A DNA stretch of 64,000 nucleotides from an uncultured Oscillospiraceae bacterium (GTDB lineage Bacteria > Bacillota > Clostridia > Oscillospirales > Ruminococcaceae): the NCBI GenBank assembly GCA_900539195.1, contig UQBC01000001.1:62001-126000 (forward strand). The letters are read 5' to 3'. Both the position numbers and the translations under genes were made by a program. Under the pieces are notes generated by a model. That model was not told where the DNA came from, did no database searches, and saw nothing but the letters and a program-made list of their open reading frames with translations. This document shows positions 17,979-26,882 of this stretch, in pieces (position 1 is the first letter of the stretch; each line of letters begins with the position of its first letter).

Positions 17979-18947
17979 TTATCCGTGCATATTGTAGTCC
18001 GAGTTGTAGACGGATATCTTTCCGTCCTCAAGCTCAACACGCACTTTATCTCCGCCTCTTATGCCGAGGGCTTCGAGATATTCTTTGGGTATCTGGAGTC
18101 TGCCCGCTCTGTCAAGAACAACAAGCTCCTCGTGATCCGAACCGCTCTGCTGCATAAGCTTTTCATGCTCTGCACGTTGCTGTTCGCTCATCTTTTCGAG
18201 TTCTCCGAATGAGAGAATCTCTGTTTTCTTTCTCAGCATCTCGCTAGATGTACGTCCGTCACGGATAGCGACCACACGGTCGATCGATTTCGACAGATTT
18301 GTATCGTGTGTTACTATTATAATGGTAACGCCCATCTGACGATTGAGCTGTTTGAAAACATCAAGTACCATAGCCGCCGTCTTGGTGTCGACCGCACCCG
18401 TAGGTTCGTCCGCAAGAAGCAGGCTGGGATTGTTTGAAAGCGCTATTGCAATAGCCACTCGCTGCTGTTCACCGCCCGAAAGCTGACCGAGAAGCGAATT
18501 TTTTCTCGCCGACAGTCCCACCATATCGAGCAGTTCCTCCGCTCTTTCTCTTCGGTTCTTGTGGCCCGAAAGCAGAAGCGGCATCTCAACATTCTGTATC
18601 GCAGTAAGATACGGTATAAGGTTTCTGGCATTGTTCTGCCATACAAAACCGACCGTTTCCCTCTTGTATTTTATAAGATCCTTTTCGTCAAACTTAAGCA
18701 AGTCCTTACCGTCAACGTAAAGGCTTCCCGCCGAGGGTTTATCAAGTGCTCCGAGCATATTCAAAAGCGTTGATTTACCGCTTCCGCTCGCGCCGACGAT
18801 TCCCATCAGCTCACCGCGTTCTACCGTGAGGTCAAGTCCCTGAAGCGCCATTACCTCAACGTCCGTGGTTTTATATATCTTGACAAGGTTCTCACATTGC
18901 ACCATCACGTTTTCCGGTGGCGCAAGCATCATTCTCTGAGGCATCAC
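17979..18947 (-). CDS. LolD/MacB-type ABC ATPase with C-terminal AbrB-like domain
   Basis: 322 residues. ATPase motifs are complete: Walker A GASGSGKST (52-60), Q-loop Q104, signature LSGGE (156-160), Walker B LLLADE (176-181), H-loop H214. After a helical spacer (about 240-272) comes a swapped-hairpin domain of AbrB/SpoVT type (about 275-315: VLDRAGRLQIPKEYLEALGI then GGDKVRVELEDGKISVY). AbrB domains normally bind DNA or dimerise; finding one on a transport ATPase is unusual. The start overlaps the stop of the other ATPase (ATGA). No FtsX/MacB-type permease is encoded nearby. Confidence 0.85.
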   Translation of the reverse strand: MMPQRMMLAPPENVMVQCENLVKIYKTTDVEVMALQGLDLTVERGELMGIVGASGSGKSTLLNMLGALDKPSAGSLYVDGKDLLKFDEKDLIKYKRETVGFVWQNNARNLIPYLTAIQNVEMPLLLSGHKNRRERAEELLDMVGLSARKNSLLGQLSGGEQQRVAIAIALSNNPSLLLADEPTGAVDTKTAAMVLDVFKQLNRQMGVTIIIVTHDTNLSKSIDRVVAIRDGRTSSEMLRKKTEILSFGELEKMSEQQRAEHEKLMQQSGSDHEELVVLDRAGRLQIPKEYLEALGIRGGDKVRVELEDGKISVYNSDYNMHG

Positions 18948-19639
18948 TCCACCTGCTTTCTGACGTCTGTAATGCGTCCGTCATCAAGTGTGTAAACGAC
19001 ATCGCACTGTTCCATCATTGCAGTATCATGCGTTGTCATAACAATTGTAAGACCGTCTGTATGTACAAGCTCTTTAAACAGATTCATAACCGCAAGTCCC
19101 GTAGGCATATCAAGCGCCGCAGTAGGCTCATCGGCGAATATCAGCTTCGGCTTATGCGAGATCGCCCTCGCTATCGCCACTCTCTGTTGCTCACCGCCCG
19201 AAAGCTCTCCCGGTCTGTGGTGCATACGCTTTTCAAGTCCCACTCTTACAAGGCATTCCTTCGCCCGCTTTACACGCTCCGCATAAGGCATACCCACAAG
19301 TCGCATCGCAAACTCAACGTTCTCATACGCCGTCATTGTCGGTATAAGCGCTACAGACTGGAAAACAAACGACATATCGTTTCTTCTCAGCTTATCCATT
19401 TCCTTGTCGGTAAGTCCGGTTATCTTTTTACCGTCAAAGTAGACATCTCCGCCGGTCGGTCTGTCAAGCGCACCGAGTATATTTATGAGCGTGGTCTTTC
19501 CCGAACCCGATCTGCCGCGAAGTACCACGAGCTTATTCTTTTCGACTTCGAGATTTATATCCTTGAGTGCGTCAACGGTAGTGCTGTCGTTGATTTTAAA
19601 ACTCCTTGATATATTCTCCGCCCTTAAAATCGTTTCCAT
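18944..19639 (-). CDS. LolD/MacB-type ABC ATPase
   Basis: A 231-residue ATPase, first gene of the operon. Walker A GRSGSGKTT (42-50), signature LSGGE (146-150), Walker B LIFADE ending at E171 and H-loop H204 are intact. Its closest look is the FtsE/LolD/MacB class, not the MalK/MsmX class that usually powers MalFG-type permeases, because it lacks the extra C-terminal regulatory fold. With the AbrB-tailed neighbour it probably forms a heterodimer. A 160-base leader separates it from its promoter. Confidence 0.88.
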   Translation of the reverse strand: METILRAENISRSFKINDSTTVDALKDINLEVEKNKLVVLRGRSGSGKTTLINILGALDRPTGGDVYFDGKKITGLTDKEMDKLRRNDMSFVFQSVALIPTMTAYENVEFAMRLVGMPYAERVKRAKECLVRVGLEKRMHHRPGELSGGEQQRVAIARAISHKPKLIFADEPTAALDMPTGLAVMNLFKELVHTDGLTIVMTTHDTAMMEQCDVVYTLDDGRITDVRKQVE

Positions 19640-19802
19640 AGATAATTCTGATCCTCAAAAAGCACGACTGCGATTAAACACGCCGTAACTAGTTTCATCT
19701 GCTTTTTGTACCAAATGCACAATAACCATATACGATTAAGCCTTTAAACACGGAGTATTTAGAAATAATGTACAAAATGGCACAAAGGTCTATAACATAG
19801 TA

Positions 19803-19831
19803 ATTATAGCAAATTATCACCGTACTGTCAA
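19803..19831 (-). promoter_or_regulatory. Consensus sigma-A promoter of the ABC operon
   Basis: On the minus strand -35 TTGACA (19831-19826) and -10 TATAAT (19808-19803) are both perfect and spaced by 17 bases. The first start codon is about 157 bases past the expected transcription start, leaving a leader of unknown function. The perfect boxes predict strong basal transcription unless repressed. Confidence 0.9.
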
Positions 19832-20004
19832 GGTTGATAAAAGAACTTTCACATAGTGCAACCGATTTTGATTTTATGTACAAATCTGAGTTGCCCTTAG
19901 CAAATAGTTACAAACCTACGTCTGAAATTTTGGTAATTATGACGAATGCAAATTTTATCGACACTATATCTTGATTTTTTATCCCCTGACTTTGCTATTT
20001 TTGA

Positions 20005-20018
20005 TGTAAACGTTTTCC
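20005..20018. promoter_or_regulatory. cre-like / LacI-family operator
   Basis: TGTAAACGTTTTCC fits the CcpA catabolite-response consensus TGWAARCGYTWWCW at all but the last position. It lies about 175 bases upstream of the operon's -35 box, too far for classical steric repression, so its target promoter is uncertain. Confidence 0.45.
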
Positions 20019-20152
20019 ACATTGAGAAAACTTATAACTTAATTTAGCTAATTCTTTAACCATCTTAATGAAACTTTGTTTATTATGCACAAATAATTTC
20101 GTCATTTTTTTTAACTAACCAAATCGATAGTTACTTAAATTTTCAATGTAAC

Positions 20153-22078
20153 TTATGTAAACGTCTCTATCTGCTCGCTAAGTTCCATCCACTCAGCAGT
20201 CAGCGCCTCTTCTTTTTCCTTCAAAGAAGCTATTTCTTCGGCAAGTTTACTTGTCTTTTCATAGTCGGTCGCTATCTCAGGCTGTGACATCTGCTGTGCA
20301 AGCTCTGCTGTTTTTGTTTCGACATCTTCTATCGCCTGCTCGCAACGCTTCAACGCACCGTTCAGTTTTCTTAGTGTGCTTTCACGTTCCTTACGTTCTT
20401 TATAATCGTTCTTCTTTGCCTCGGTAACAGCTTTCGCCTGAACTGCCCGGTCAGCCTGCTCCGCCTGTTCCTTTGCCGCCTTCAGTTCAATATACCTGTC
20501 ATAGTTTCCGTCAATGTTGACCGTGCCGTTCTTATCAAGCCACACTATCCTGTCCGCAAGCTTGTTTATGAGATAACGGTCGTGTGAAACGATAAGAAGC
20601 GTACCGCCGTAGTTTGCCAGCGCATTTTCCAGAGCCTCTCTCGAATGTATATCAAGGTGGTTGGTCGGCTCGTCAAGCAGAAGCATATTTGCTTTACTGA
20701 GCATGAGTTTCAAAAGCGACACTCTCGCCTTCTCACCACCGCTGAGCTTACCCACATTCTTGAAAACATCTTCACCCTTGAACAGGAACTGTGCCAATGC
20801 CGAGCGAACTTCAGTCTGCGTCATTCCCGGATACTTGTCCCACACCTCATCAAGCACAGTCTTTGACGGGTCGAGGTCAGTCTGAGCCTGATCGTAATAT
20901 CCGCACTGTATATTGTTTCCCAACTTAAACTCTCCGTTATCAGGCTGATACTGTCCCATAAGTATTTTGAGCAGTGTTGTTTTTCCGCAACCGTTCTCAC
21001 CGAGTATAAATGTCGTGGTATTTCTCTTTATATCAAGCCCGGCATTGCGGAAGACCGTAACCCCGTCAAAAGATTTTGACAGATTTTTAGCGATCAGCAC
21101 ATCGTTTGCTCCCCCATCTTTCGCCCTGAAAGAGAATTTTATTGCTTCCGGCAGCTCCTCCGGCTTTTCGAGCGTTTCCTTCAGCCTGTCCGCCTGTTTC
21201 TGCTTTGATGCCGCCGTGATGAAGTTATGCTCCTGTCCCCAGCGTTTCTGCTGTTCGACAATGCCTTCAATGCGGTTTATTTCTTTTACGGTTCTGTCGT
21301 ATACTCTCTGCTGAGCCTCTCTCGCCTCAGCCTTTAAATCAAGATATCGTGTATAATTACCCTTGTATTCATGTAACGTCTTGTTTTCCATTTCAAAAGT
21401 CGTATTTGTTACTTTATCAAGGAAATAACGGTCATGCGAAATAACGATATAAGCGCCTTTGTATTCCGTCAGAAACTTTTCGAGCCATTCGCAGGCGGTG
21501 ATATCAAGGTGGTTGGTCGGTTCGTCAAGAAGAAGTATGTTACTTCCAGAAAGAAGCAGCTTCGCAAGCTGCGCCTTGCTCTTCTGTCCGCCGCTCATAA
21601 CGCTTATCGGCTTACCGAAATCCTCTTCCGAAAAGCCCAGACCGATAAGCGCCGACGAAGTCATCGACTTATAGGTAAGTCCGCCGTCACGCTCAAATCT
21701 TTCCTGTAACTGCATCTGCCTTGACAGCGTCTGCTCGCTGTGGTCGCCCGTATCTATCGCAACCGCTATATCCGCAAGCTCATTTTCAGCGTCAATAAGC
21801 GGACGGAATATCTCCAGTACCTCGTCATATAAAGTGATATTATTGTCACGGATAACATACTGCTCCATACAGCCGAGTTTTATTCCCGCCGCCTTGCTTA
21901 TACCACCGGTTTCCGCCTCCTGCCTGCCGTTTATGACGTGCATCAGCGTAGTCTTACCACAGCCGTTCACGCCGACAAGTCCCGCCCTGCCGTTTTCTTC
22001 AAGACGGAAATTCACATCGTGAAACAGCGTTTCACCGCCGAAGGACACCGAAATATCATTACCGGATAATACTATCAT
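20153..22078 (-). CDS. ABC-F family ATPase (ribosome-associated type)
   Basis: 641 residues with two ATPase cassettes joined by the ABC-F linker and no membrane helices. Walker A motifs GVNGCGKTT and GENGCGKTT, signatures MSGGQ and LSGGE, and two LLLDEPTNHLDI blocks are present. A charged coiled-coil C-terminal domain (about 545-641) places it nearest the Uup/YdiF group. ABC-F proteins act on the ribosome E-site, rescuing stalled complexes or giving antibiotic protection; which applies here is unknown. It follows the lipoprotein gene by 73 bases with a terminator between. Confidence 0.9.
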   Translation of the reverse strand: MIVLSGNDISVSFGGETLFHDVNFRLEENGRAGLVGVNGCGKTTLMHVINGRQEAETGGISKAAGIKLGCMEQYVIRDNNITLYDEVLEIFRPLIDAENELADIAVAIDTGDHSEQTLSRQMQLQERFERDGGLTYKSMTSSALIGLGFSEEDFGKPISVMSGGQKSKAQLAKLLLSGSNILLLDEPTNHLDITACEWLEKFLTEYKGAYIVISHDRYFLDKVTNTTFEMENKTLHEYKGNYTRYLDLKAEAREAQQRVYDRTVKEINRIEGIVEQQKRWGQEHNFITAASKQKQADRLKETLEKPEELPEAIKFSFRAKDGGANDVLIAKNLSKSFDGVTVFRNAGLDIKRNTTTFILGENGCGKTTLLKILMGQYQPDNGEFKLGNNIQCGYYDQAQTDLDPSKTVLDEVWDKYPGMTQTEVRSALAQFLFKGEDVFKNVGKLSGGEKARVSLLKLMLSKANMLLLDEPTNHLDIHSREALENALANYGGTLLIVSHDRYLINKLADRIVWLDKNGTVNIDGNYDRYIELKAAKEQAEQADRAVQAKAVTEAKKNDYKERKERESTLRKLNGALKRCEQAIEDVETKTAELAQQMSQPEIATDYEKTSKLAEEIASLKEKEEALTAEWMELSEQIETFT

Positions 22079-22094
22079 ACCGCATTGTCCTTTC

Positions 22095-22127
22095 CGAAAA
22101 ATAACGGTCAGAGTATTGCTCTGACCG
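22095..22127 (-). terminator. Terminator after the foldase-like lipoprotein gene
   Basis: On the minus strand CGGTCAGAG - CAATA - CTCTGACCG is a 9-bp perfect stem followed by TTATTTTT. It lies between the lipoprotein stop and the ABC-F start, so ABC-F depends on readthrough or its own promoter. Confidence 0.8.
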
Positions 22128-22151
22128 CATATATTCTGATTTACACCGGAA

Positions 22152-23366
22152 TTACTTCTTTAAATTCTCAGGCTTGTACTTGTTGAGTGCATCATTGTTA
22201 AGATCAAGCGCATAGCCCTTAGCCGTTTCGTTGAGTATAGCCTTGTAGTCGTCGTCCTTCATAACGTGAAGCACGTTGCTGTGATTCTCCGTGAGCCAGT
22301 CCTCACGTTCCTTTATATCACGGCGTACTACCGCATAGTAAACGCTGTCGTCCTCGTAAACTCCGCCCTTGTCTGTATCAAGCTCAAATGCCCACTTTAC
22401 AAACTCCTCGCTCGGTGAAGTATCCGTCTTGCCGAGCAGGAATTCGTGGTCATGCTCCTCTTCTTTACTTCCCGATGTTCCGCTGCTCGTTGTATCGTCC
22501 GATGCGGTTTCGCTTGTCGAAGAAGTTACAGATGATGCCGCAGAAGAAACTGCCGATGAATTGCCCGAGTTGCTCTCGGCCTCAGCCTCAGCCTTTTCCT
22601 TTGCCACAAGGTCCTGATACTCGTGATATACCTTATCGTAGTCCTCGCCGGCAAGCAGTCTGTCAACATAGCCCTGAGCCTGTTCCTTCTTTGCCTTCTT
22701 GCCCTCGTCGGTCGTTATCTTGTCGCCGTTGCCCTCTTTAAGAGAAACCTGTATTATCTGGAATCTGCCGTAATTGTCATAGAAATAAGTAGCTATATCC
22801 TTTTCGTCTGTTGCGGATATGCCGTTTTTCTCATAGTAAGCGTCAAATACCTTCTCGCTCATCTTGTTTACAAGCTGAACAGCCTCGTATGACTTCTTGC
22901 TTATTCCGCCTGCCTCATAGTTCTGACCGTAGGTTTTTCCTGTGCTGTAGCCGTAATAGGAGATCTCAGTGTTCCACATCTTCTTTACAGAGGCCTTCAC
23001 AGTGTCCTCTTCCTCGTCTGTGAGTGAAAGGTTCAGCTCCTTGAACTTGTTCTGGATTGCGACATACTGCTTTACCTGCTCTAATGTACGGTCCTGAACA
23101 TACTGTGAGAACGTCTTGTCCTGTACATTGTAGTTGTAGTAGCTGAAATTCTCTATCTTCGACGAGCTTGTTCCCATAGCCTTAAGCTGATCGTCAACCT
23201 CCTGCTGAGCCTCGCCTATAGCCGTCTGTTCATAAAGAAGATATATGCCCGCATTTATGGTCTGATTGTCAACCGAGCCTATAGTCGATACATCCGCACA
23301 GCCTGCAACGCTTAATGTGATTGCCACGGCGCATATTGCCGCTGCCAGCCTTTTAAAATATTTCAT
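22152..23366 (-). CDS. Foldase-like lipoprotein (SurA/PrsA-related)
   Basis: 404 residues. A lipoprotein signal ends in the lipobox LSVAGC with Cys23 as the lipidated residue. The next segment (VDNQTINAGIYLLYEQTAIGEA) and long helical body resemble the N-terminal chaperone region of SurA/PrsA-like foldases. A Ser/Glu/Thr-rich low-complexity insert (about 265-305) follows, then a C-terminal part (LLGKTDTSPSEEFVKWAFEL, VYYAVVRRD) like a degraded parvulin domain. Peptidyl-prolyl isomerase activity is doubtful; a chaperone role on the outer membrane face is inferred. It sits 60 bases after pheT. Confidence 0.6.
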   Translation of the reverse strand: MKYFKRLAAAICAVAITLSVAGCADVSTIGSVDNQTINAGIYLLYEQTAIGEAQQEVDDQLKAMGTSSSKIENFSYYNYNVQDKTFSQYVQDRTLEQVKQYVAIQNKFKELNLSLTDEEEDTVKASVKKMWNTEISYYGYSTGKTYGQNYEAGGISKKSYEAVQLVNKMSEKVFDAYYEKNGISATDEKDIATYFYDNYGRFQIIQVSLKEGNGDKITTDEGKKAKKEQAQGYVDRLLAGEDYDKVYHEYQDLVAKEKAEAEAESNSGNSSAVSSAASSVTSSTSETASDDTTSSGTSGSKEEEHDHEFLLGKTDTSPSEEFVKWAFELDTDKGGVYEDDSVYYAVVRRDIKEREDWLTENHSNVLHVMKDDDYKAILNETAKGYALDLNNDALNKYKPENLKK

Positions 23367-23426
23367 TGCTTTTCTCCTTACTGTTTATAAGGGGCTGTGC
23401 CCCGATTATTTCTGCAAATTCCGCCG

Positions 23427-25814
23427 TTATCTTAATGTAACGCCTATATTCTCAAGTGCCTTGAGCACCTTTGCAACAACTGCGTCCGCCTCATCGTCAG
23501 TCAGCGTAGCGTCTTTCTTTCTGAGTATCAGCTTGTATGAAAGGCTCTTCATACCTGCCGGCACCTGCTCACCCTTGTACATATCGAACAGACGTACAGC
23601 CTCAAGATGCTTTGCGGTCTTTTCTATCACAGCAACTATATCTCCGCTCGGCACGTCCTCGTTGCACACAAGGCTCAGATCCCTGTATGTTGAGGGGAAC
23701 TTGGGCAGTGCGGTATACTTTACATCGCCGTCCGCATTATTGAACATTACTTCCATACTCAGTGTAGCACAGTAAACTTCTGTATTTACGCCGAAGTTTG
23801 CCGCAGCCTCAGGATGAAGCTGCCCTACATAACCGATAAGCTCGCCGTTTACCGTAACCTTTGCACATCTGCCGGGGTGGAATGTCGGATTGTTCTTTTC
23901 AGCCGTGTATACGACATTCTTTACACCGAGCTTTGCCATAACCTCCTCGGCAACGCCCTTTGCGGTAAAGAAGTCCTCGCCGCTTCCGTAAAGCGCATAG
24001 CACAGAACATCTCTTTCAACAGGGAGCTGATTTTCTCCTGTCGGGAAATACTCTCTTGCTATCTCGAAGAATCTGCCTGCAAGGTTTCTGTTGCTCCAGT
24101 TCCTTCTTACAACTTCCATCATTGATGTAAGCGCAGAAGTACGCATTACGCTTGTATCCTCGCCGAGCGGACGTCTTAACACAACGCTCTTTCTTGACTT
24201 CTCGTCCATACGGAGCATTTCATAGTCCTTAGGCGAAATAAAGCTGTAGGTCATTACCTCGTAGAATCCGAGTGCCAGCGCAAGTGATATTACCTTGTCC
24301 TCGAATATCTGTTCGGGCGTTCTCTTGCCCTGTGATGACAGCTTCGGTATAGTCGAGGGGATTCTGTTGTAGCCGTATATACGGGCAACCTCCTCCGCAA
24401 CATCGCACGCACGGTGCATATCTATACGGGTAGGCGGAACGATTATCTCGCCGTTTTCATAACCGAAGCCGAGCTTCTTTAATATTTCTATCTGCTCATT
24501 CTCGCTTATATCCGAGCCTAAATGCTCGTTTACCCACTTATAGTCGTGCTTTAATCTTTCGGGAACATACTCGCTGTGGTTCTCGTCGATGATAGTATTC
24601 ACTACCTCTCCGCAGCCAAGCATCTCGATAAGCTGTAACGCTCTCTTGAGCGCCTTTTCTGCATTTACCGGGTTAAGACCCTTTTCAAAGCGTGAGCTTG
24701 CCTCAGTACGCTCGCCTATCTTTCTTGCTGTACGTCTTACCGATACGCCGTCAAAGCAGGCAGCCTCAAATACGACAGTAGTCGTATCCTCCATAATACC
24801 GCTATGCTCGCCGCCCATAACGCCGGCTATGGCGATAGGCTTCTTTCCGTCTGCGATTATCAGCATTTCGGGAGTCAGCTTTACCGGCTCTGCCATTTCG
24901 TCGAGCAGCTTTAATGTTTCTCCCTCTTTTGCGTTTCTTACAACTATCCTGTTGTCCTCGACATATCTCAGATCGAATGCGTGCATCGGGTGACCGTATT
25001 CAAGCATTACGAAGTTCGTTATATCAACAAGGTTGTTGATAGGTCTTACACCGCTCGCTCTCAGCCTTCTTGCCATCCACTTGGGCGAAGGTCCTATCTT
25101 TACGTTCTTTACAAGCGCCGCCATATAGCGTGAGCAGAGCTTTGTATTTTCAACGCTTACTCTGATTTCCTTTGTAATATCCCCGTCAACGCCCTTGAAT
25201 GAAGGCTCGGTGTAGTTCATAGGAATATCAAACGTTGCGCTTGCCTCCTGTGCAAGTCCGAGTACAGAAAGACAGTCGGGGCGGTTGTTCGTTATCTCAA
25301 ACTCTACTATAGTATCGTCTGTCTGTAAAGCCTCGCATATATCCATACCCATCTTAAAAGAATCAACATCGGGATCGTTGTTCAGTATAAGTATTCCGTC
25401 GTCTGCTACGGGATAGTCAAAATCATCCTTTGTAAGACCAAGCTCCGCATAAGAGCACATCATACCGTTGCTTGCAACGCCTCTCAGCTTGCCCTTTGTT
25501 ATCTTTGTTCCGTCTGCAATGGTACTGTTGTGCATACAAGCGGGAACTATAGCTCCCTCAAACAGATTCTGCGCCGCAGTAACTATCTGCACAGGCTCAT
25601 CCCTGCCTGCGTCAAGCTGGCATATCCACAGCTTTTCGCTGTCGGGGTGACGCTCCAGCTTCAGCACCTTTGCAACTACCACGTTATTTATAGGATCGGA
25701 CATCTTATGATAGGTTTCAACCTTTGAACCGCTCATCGTCATATCCGCTACGAATTCCTTTATTGGCATATCGGCTTTAACATAGTCGTTAAGCCATCTC
25801 ATTGATAAATCCAC
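23427..25814 (-). CDS. pheT: Phenylalanyl-tRNA synthetase beta subunit
   Basis: 795 residues, full family length. In order: EMAP/tRNA-binding domain (about 40-150, NNVVVAKVLKLERHPDSEKL), B3/4 editing domain (about 210-380, including AGVMGGEHSGI), B5 domain (about 400-470), the catalytic-like core, and the C-terminal FDX-ACB anticodon-binding domain (about 700-795, FPSTYRDLSLV). With PheS it forms the (alpha-beta)2 enzyme that charges tRNA(Phe). It follows pheS by 45 bases. Confidence 0.97.
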   Translation of the reverse strand: MDLSMRWLNDYVKADMPIKEFVADMTMSGSKVETYHKMSDPINNVVVAKVLKLERHPDSEKLWICQLDAGRDEPVQIVTAAQNLFEGAIVPACMHNSTIADGTKITKGKLRGVASNGMMCSYAELGLTKDDFDYPVADDGILILNNDPDVDSFKMGMDICEALQTDDTIVEFEITNNRPDCLSVLGLAQEASATFDIPMNYTEPSFKGVDGDITKEIRVSVENTKLCSRYMAALVKNVKIGPSPKWMARRLRASGVRPINNLVDITNFVMLEYGHPMHAFDLRYVEDNRIVVRNAKEGETLKLLDEMAEPVKLTPEMLIIADGKKPIAIAGVMGGEHSGIMEDTTTVVFEAACFDGVSVRRTARKIGERTEASSRFEKGLNPVNAEKALKRALQLIEMLGCGEVVNTIIDENHSEYVPERLKHDYKWVNEHLGSDISENEQIEILKKLGFGYENGEIIVPPTRIDMHRACDVAEEVARIYGYNRIPSTIPKLSSQGKRTPEQIFEDKVISLALALGFYEVMTYSFISPKDYEMLRMDEKSRKSVVLRRPLGEDTSVMRTSALTSMMEVVRRNWSNRNLAGRFFEIAREYFPTGENQLPVERDVLCYALYGSGEDFFTAKGVAEEVMAKLGVKNVVYTAEKNNPTFHPGRCAKVTVNGELIGYVGQLHPEAAANFGVNTEVYCATLSMEVMFNNADGDVKYTALPKFPSTYRDLSLVCNEDVPSGDIVAVIEKTAKHLEAVRLFDMYKGEQVPAGMKSLSYKLILRKKDATLTDDEADAVVAKVLKALENIGVTLR

Positions 25815-25859
25815 GTTAATATCTCCTTTTACGATTCCTATCGGTATTTCTGAATTCTC

Positions 25860-26882
25860 TTATCTGAACTGTGCGAGGAAACGCTGATCGTTCTCGTACA
25901 GCAGACGCATATCGTCTATGTTATATCTCATCATAGCAATACGCTCAAGTCCTATACCGAAAGCGAAACCGCTGTATTCTTCGGGATCTATTCCGCAGTT
26001 GATAAGTACCTGCGGATGAACGATGCCTGAACCGAGCATCTCTATCCAGCCTTCGCCCTTGCAGAGCGGACAGCCCTTGCCTCCGCACTTGAAGCACTGT
26101 AAGTCAACCTCGGCTGACGGCTCTGTATACGGGAAGTGGTGAGGACGGAAGCGGAGCTTTACATCGTCGCCGTAAAGACGCTTAGCAAACGTTTCAAGCG
26201 TACCCTTAAGATCGCCGAACGTGATATTCTTATCTATTACAAGGCCTTCACACTGGTGGAAAATAGGCGAGTGCGTGCCGTCAACAGCGTCGGGACGATA
26301 AACACGTCCGGGGCTTATGATAGCTATAGGAGGCTTGTTTTTAAGCATTGTTCTTATCTGCACGGAAGATGTCTGTGTACGCAGAAGGATCTCATCGGTA
26401 ATGTAGAATGTATCCTGCTCATCTCTTGCAGGGTGTCCGTCCTCTGTTAAAAGCATATCGAAAACGTACTTCGTTTCCTCGACCTCAGGACCGTCTACTA
26501 CAGTGTATCCCATTCCTCTGAATATTTCCTTGAGCTCGTCAAGAACTATATTCAGCGGATGACGTACTCCCATTGCCTGCTGCTTTCCGGGCATAGTAAC
26601 GTCAAGCGTTTCCTTCTTTAATTTCTGCTCCATAAGCGCAGATTTAAGCTGTGCCTGCTTCTGTGCAATAAAACCCTCAAGCGACTGTCTTACATCGTTT
26701 GCAAGCTGACCCATAACAGGTCTTTCCTCAGCGGACAGCTTACCCATGCTCTTGAGTATCGCTGTAAGCTCGCCCTTCTTGCCGAGGTACTTTACTCTCA
26801 GTTCGTCAAGCTGCTTAACATCAACGCAGTCGCCGATAGTCTTCAGCGCCTGCTCTCTTATATTCTGTAACTGTTCTTTCAT
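25860..26882 (-). CDS. pheS: Phenylalanyl-tRNA synthetase alpha subunit
   Basis: 340 residues. An N-terminal coiled coil (about 1-90) precedes the class II core with motif 2 (RTQTSSVQIRTM, then HSPIFHQCEGLVID), the FRPHHFPYTEPSAEVD stretch, a CxxC...CxxC insert (CFKCGGKGCPLC) and motif 3 (GFAFGIGLERIAM). It activates phenylalanine and charges tRNA(Phe) with PheT. The operon promoter is at 27072-27100, leaving a structured leader of about 180 bases. Confidence 0.97.
   Translation of the reverse strand: MKEQLQNIREQALKTIGDCVDVKQLDELRVKYLGKKGELTAILKSMGKLSAEERPVMGQLANDVRQSLEGFIAQKQAQLKSALMEQKLKKETLDVTMPGKQQAMGVRHPLNIVLDELKEIFRGMGYTVVDGPEVEETKYVFDMLLTEDGHPARDEQDTFYITDEILLRTQTSSVQIRTMLKNKPPIAIISPGRVYRPDAVDGTHSPIFHQCEGLVIDKNITFGDLKGTLETFAKRLYGDDVKLRFRPHHFPYTEPSAEVDLQCFKCGGKGCPLCKGEGWIEMLGSGIVHPQVLINCGIDPEEYSGFAFGIGLERIAMMRYNIDDMRLLYENDQRFLAQFR

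Larger units (their letters stand above)
19640..20152. other. 513-base gap upstream of the ABC operon
   Basis: AT-rich, gene-free. It contains the operon promoter (19803-19831) and a cre-like palindrome (20005-20018). The rest, down to the ABC-F stop at 20153, shows no clear terminator: no GC-rich stem with T run was found for the ABC-F gene. Confidence 0.6.

Noticed and set aside
18917..19609. Long plus-strand open frame opposite the ATPase gene
   Set aside because: It is the antisense shadow of a clear ABC ATPase, with no family resemblance or ribosome site.
23389..23406. GGGGC-TGT-GCCCC hairpin between pheT and the lipoprotein gene as terminator
   Set aside because: No T run on the minus strand; it may be a decayed repeat or leader hairpin.
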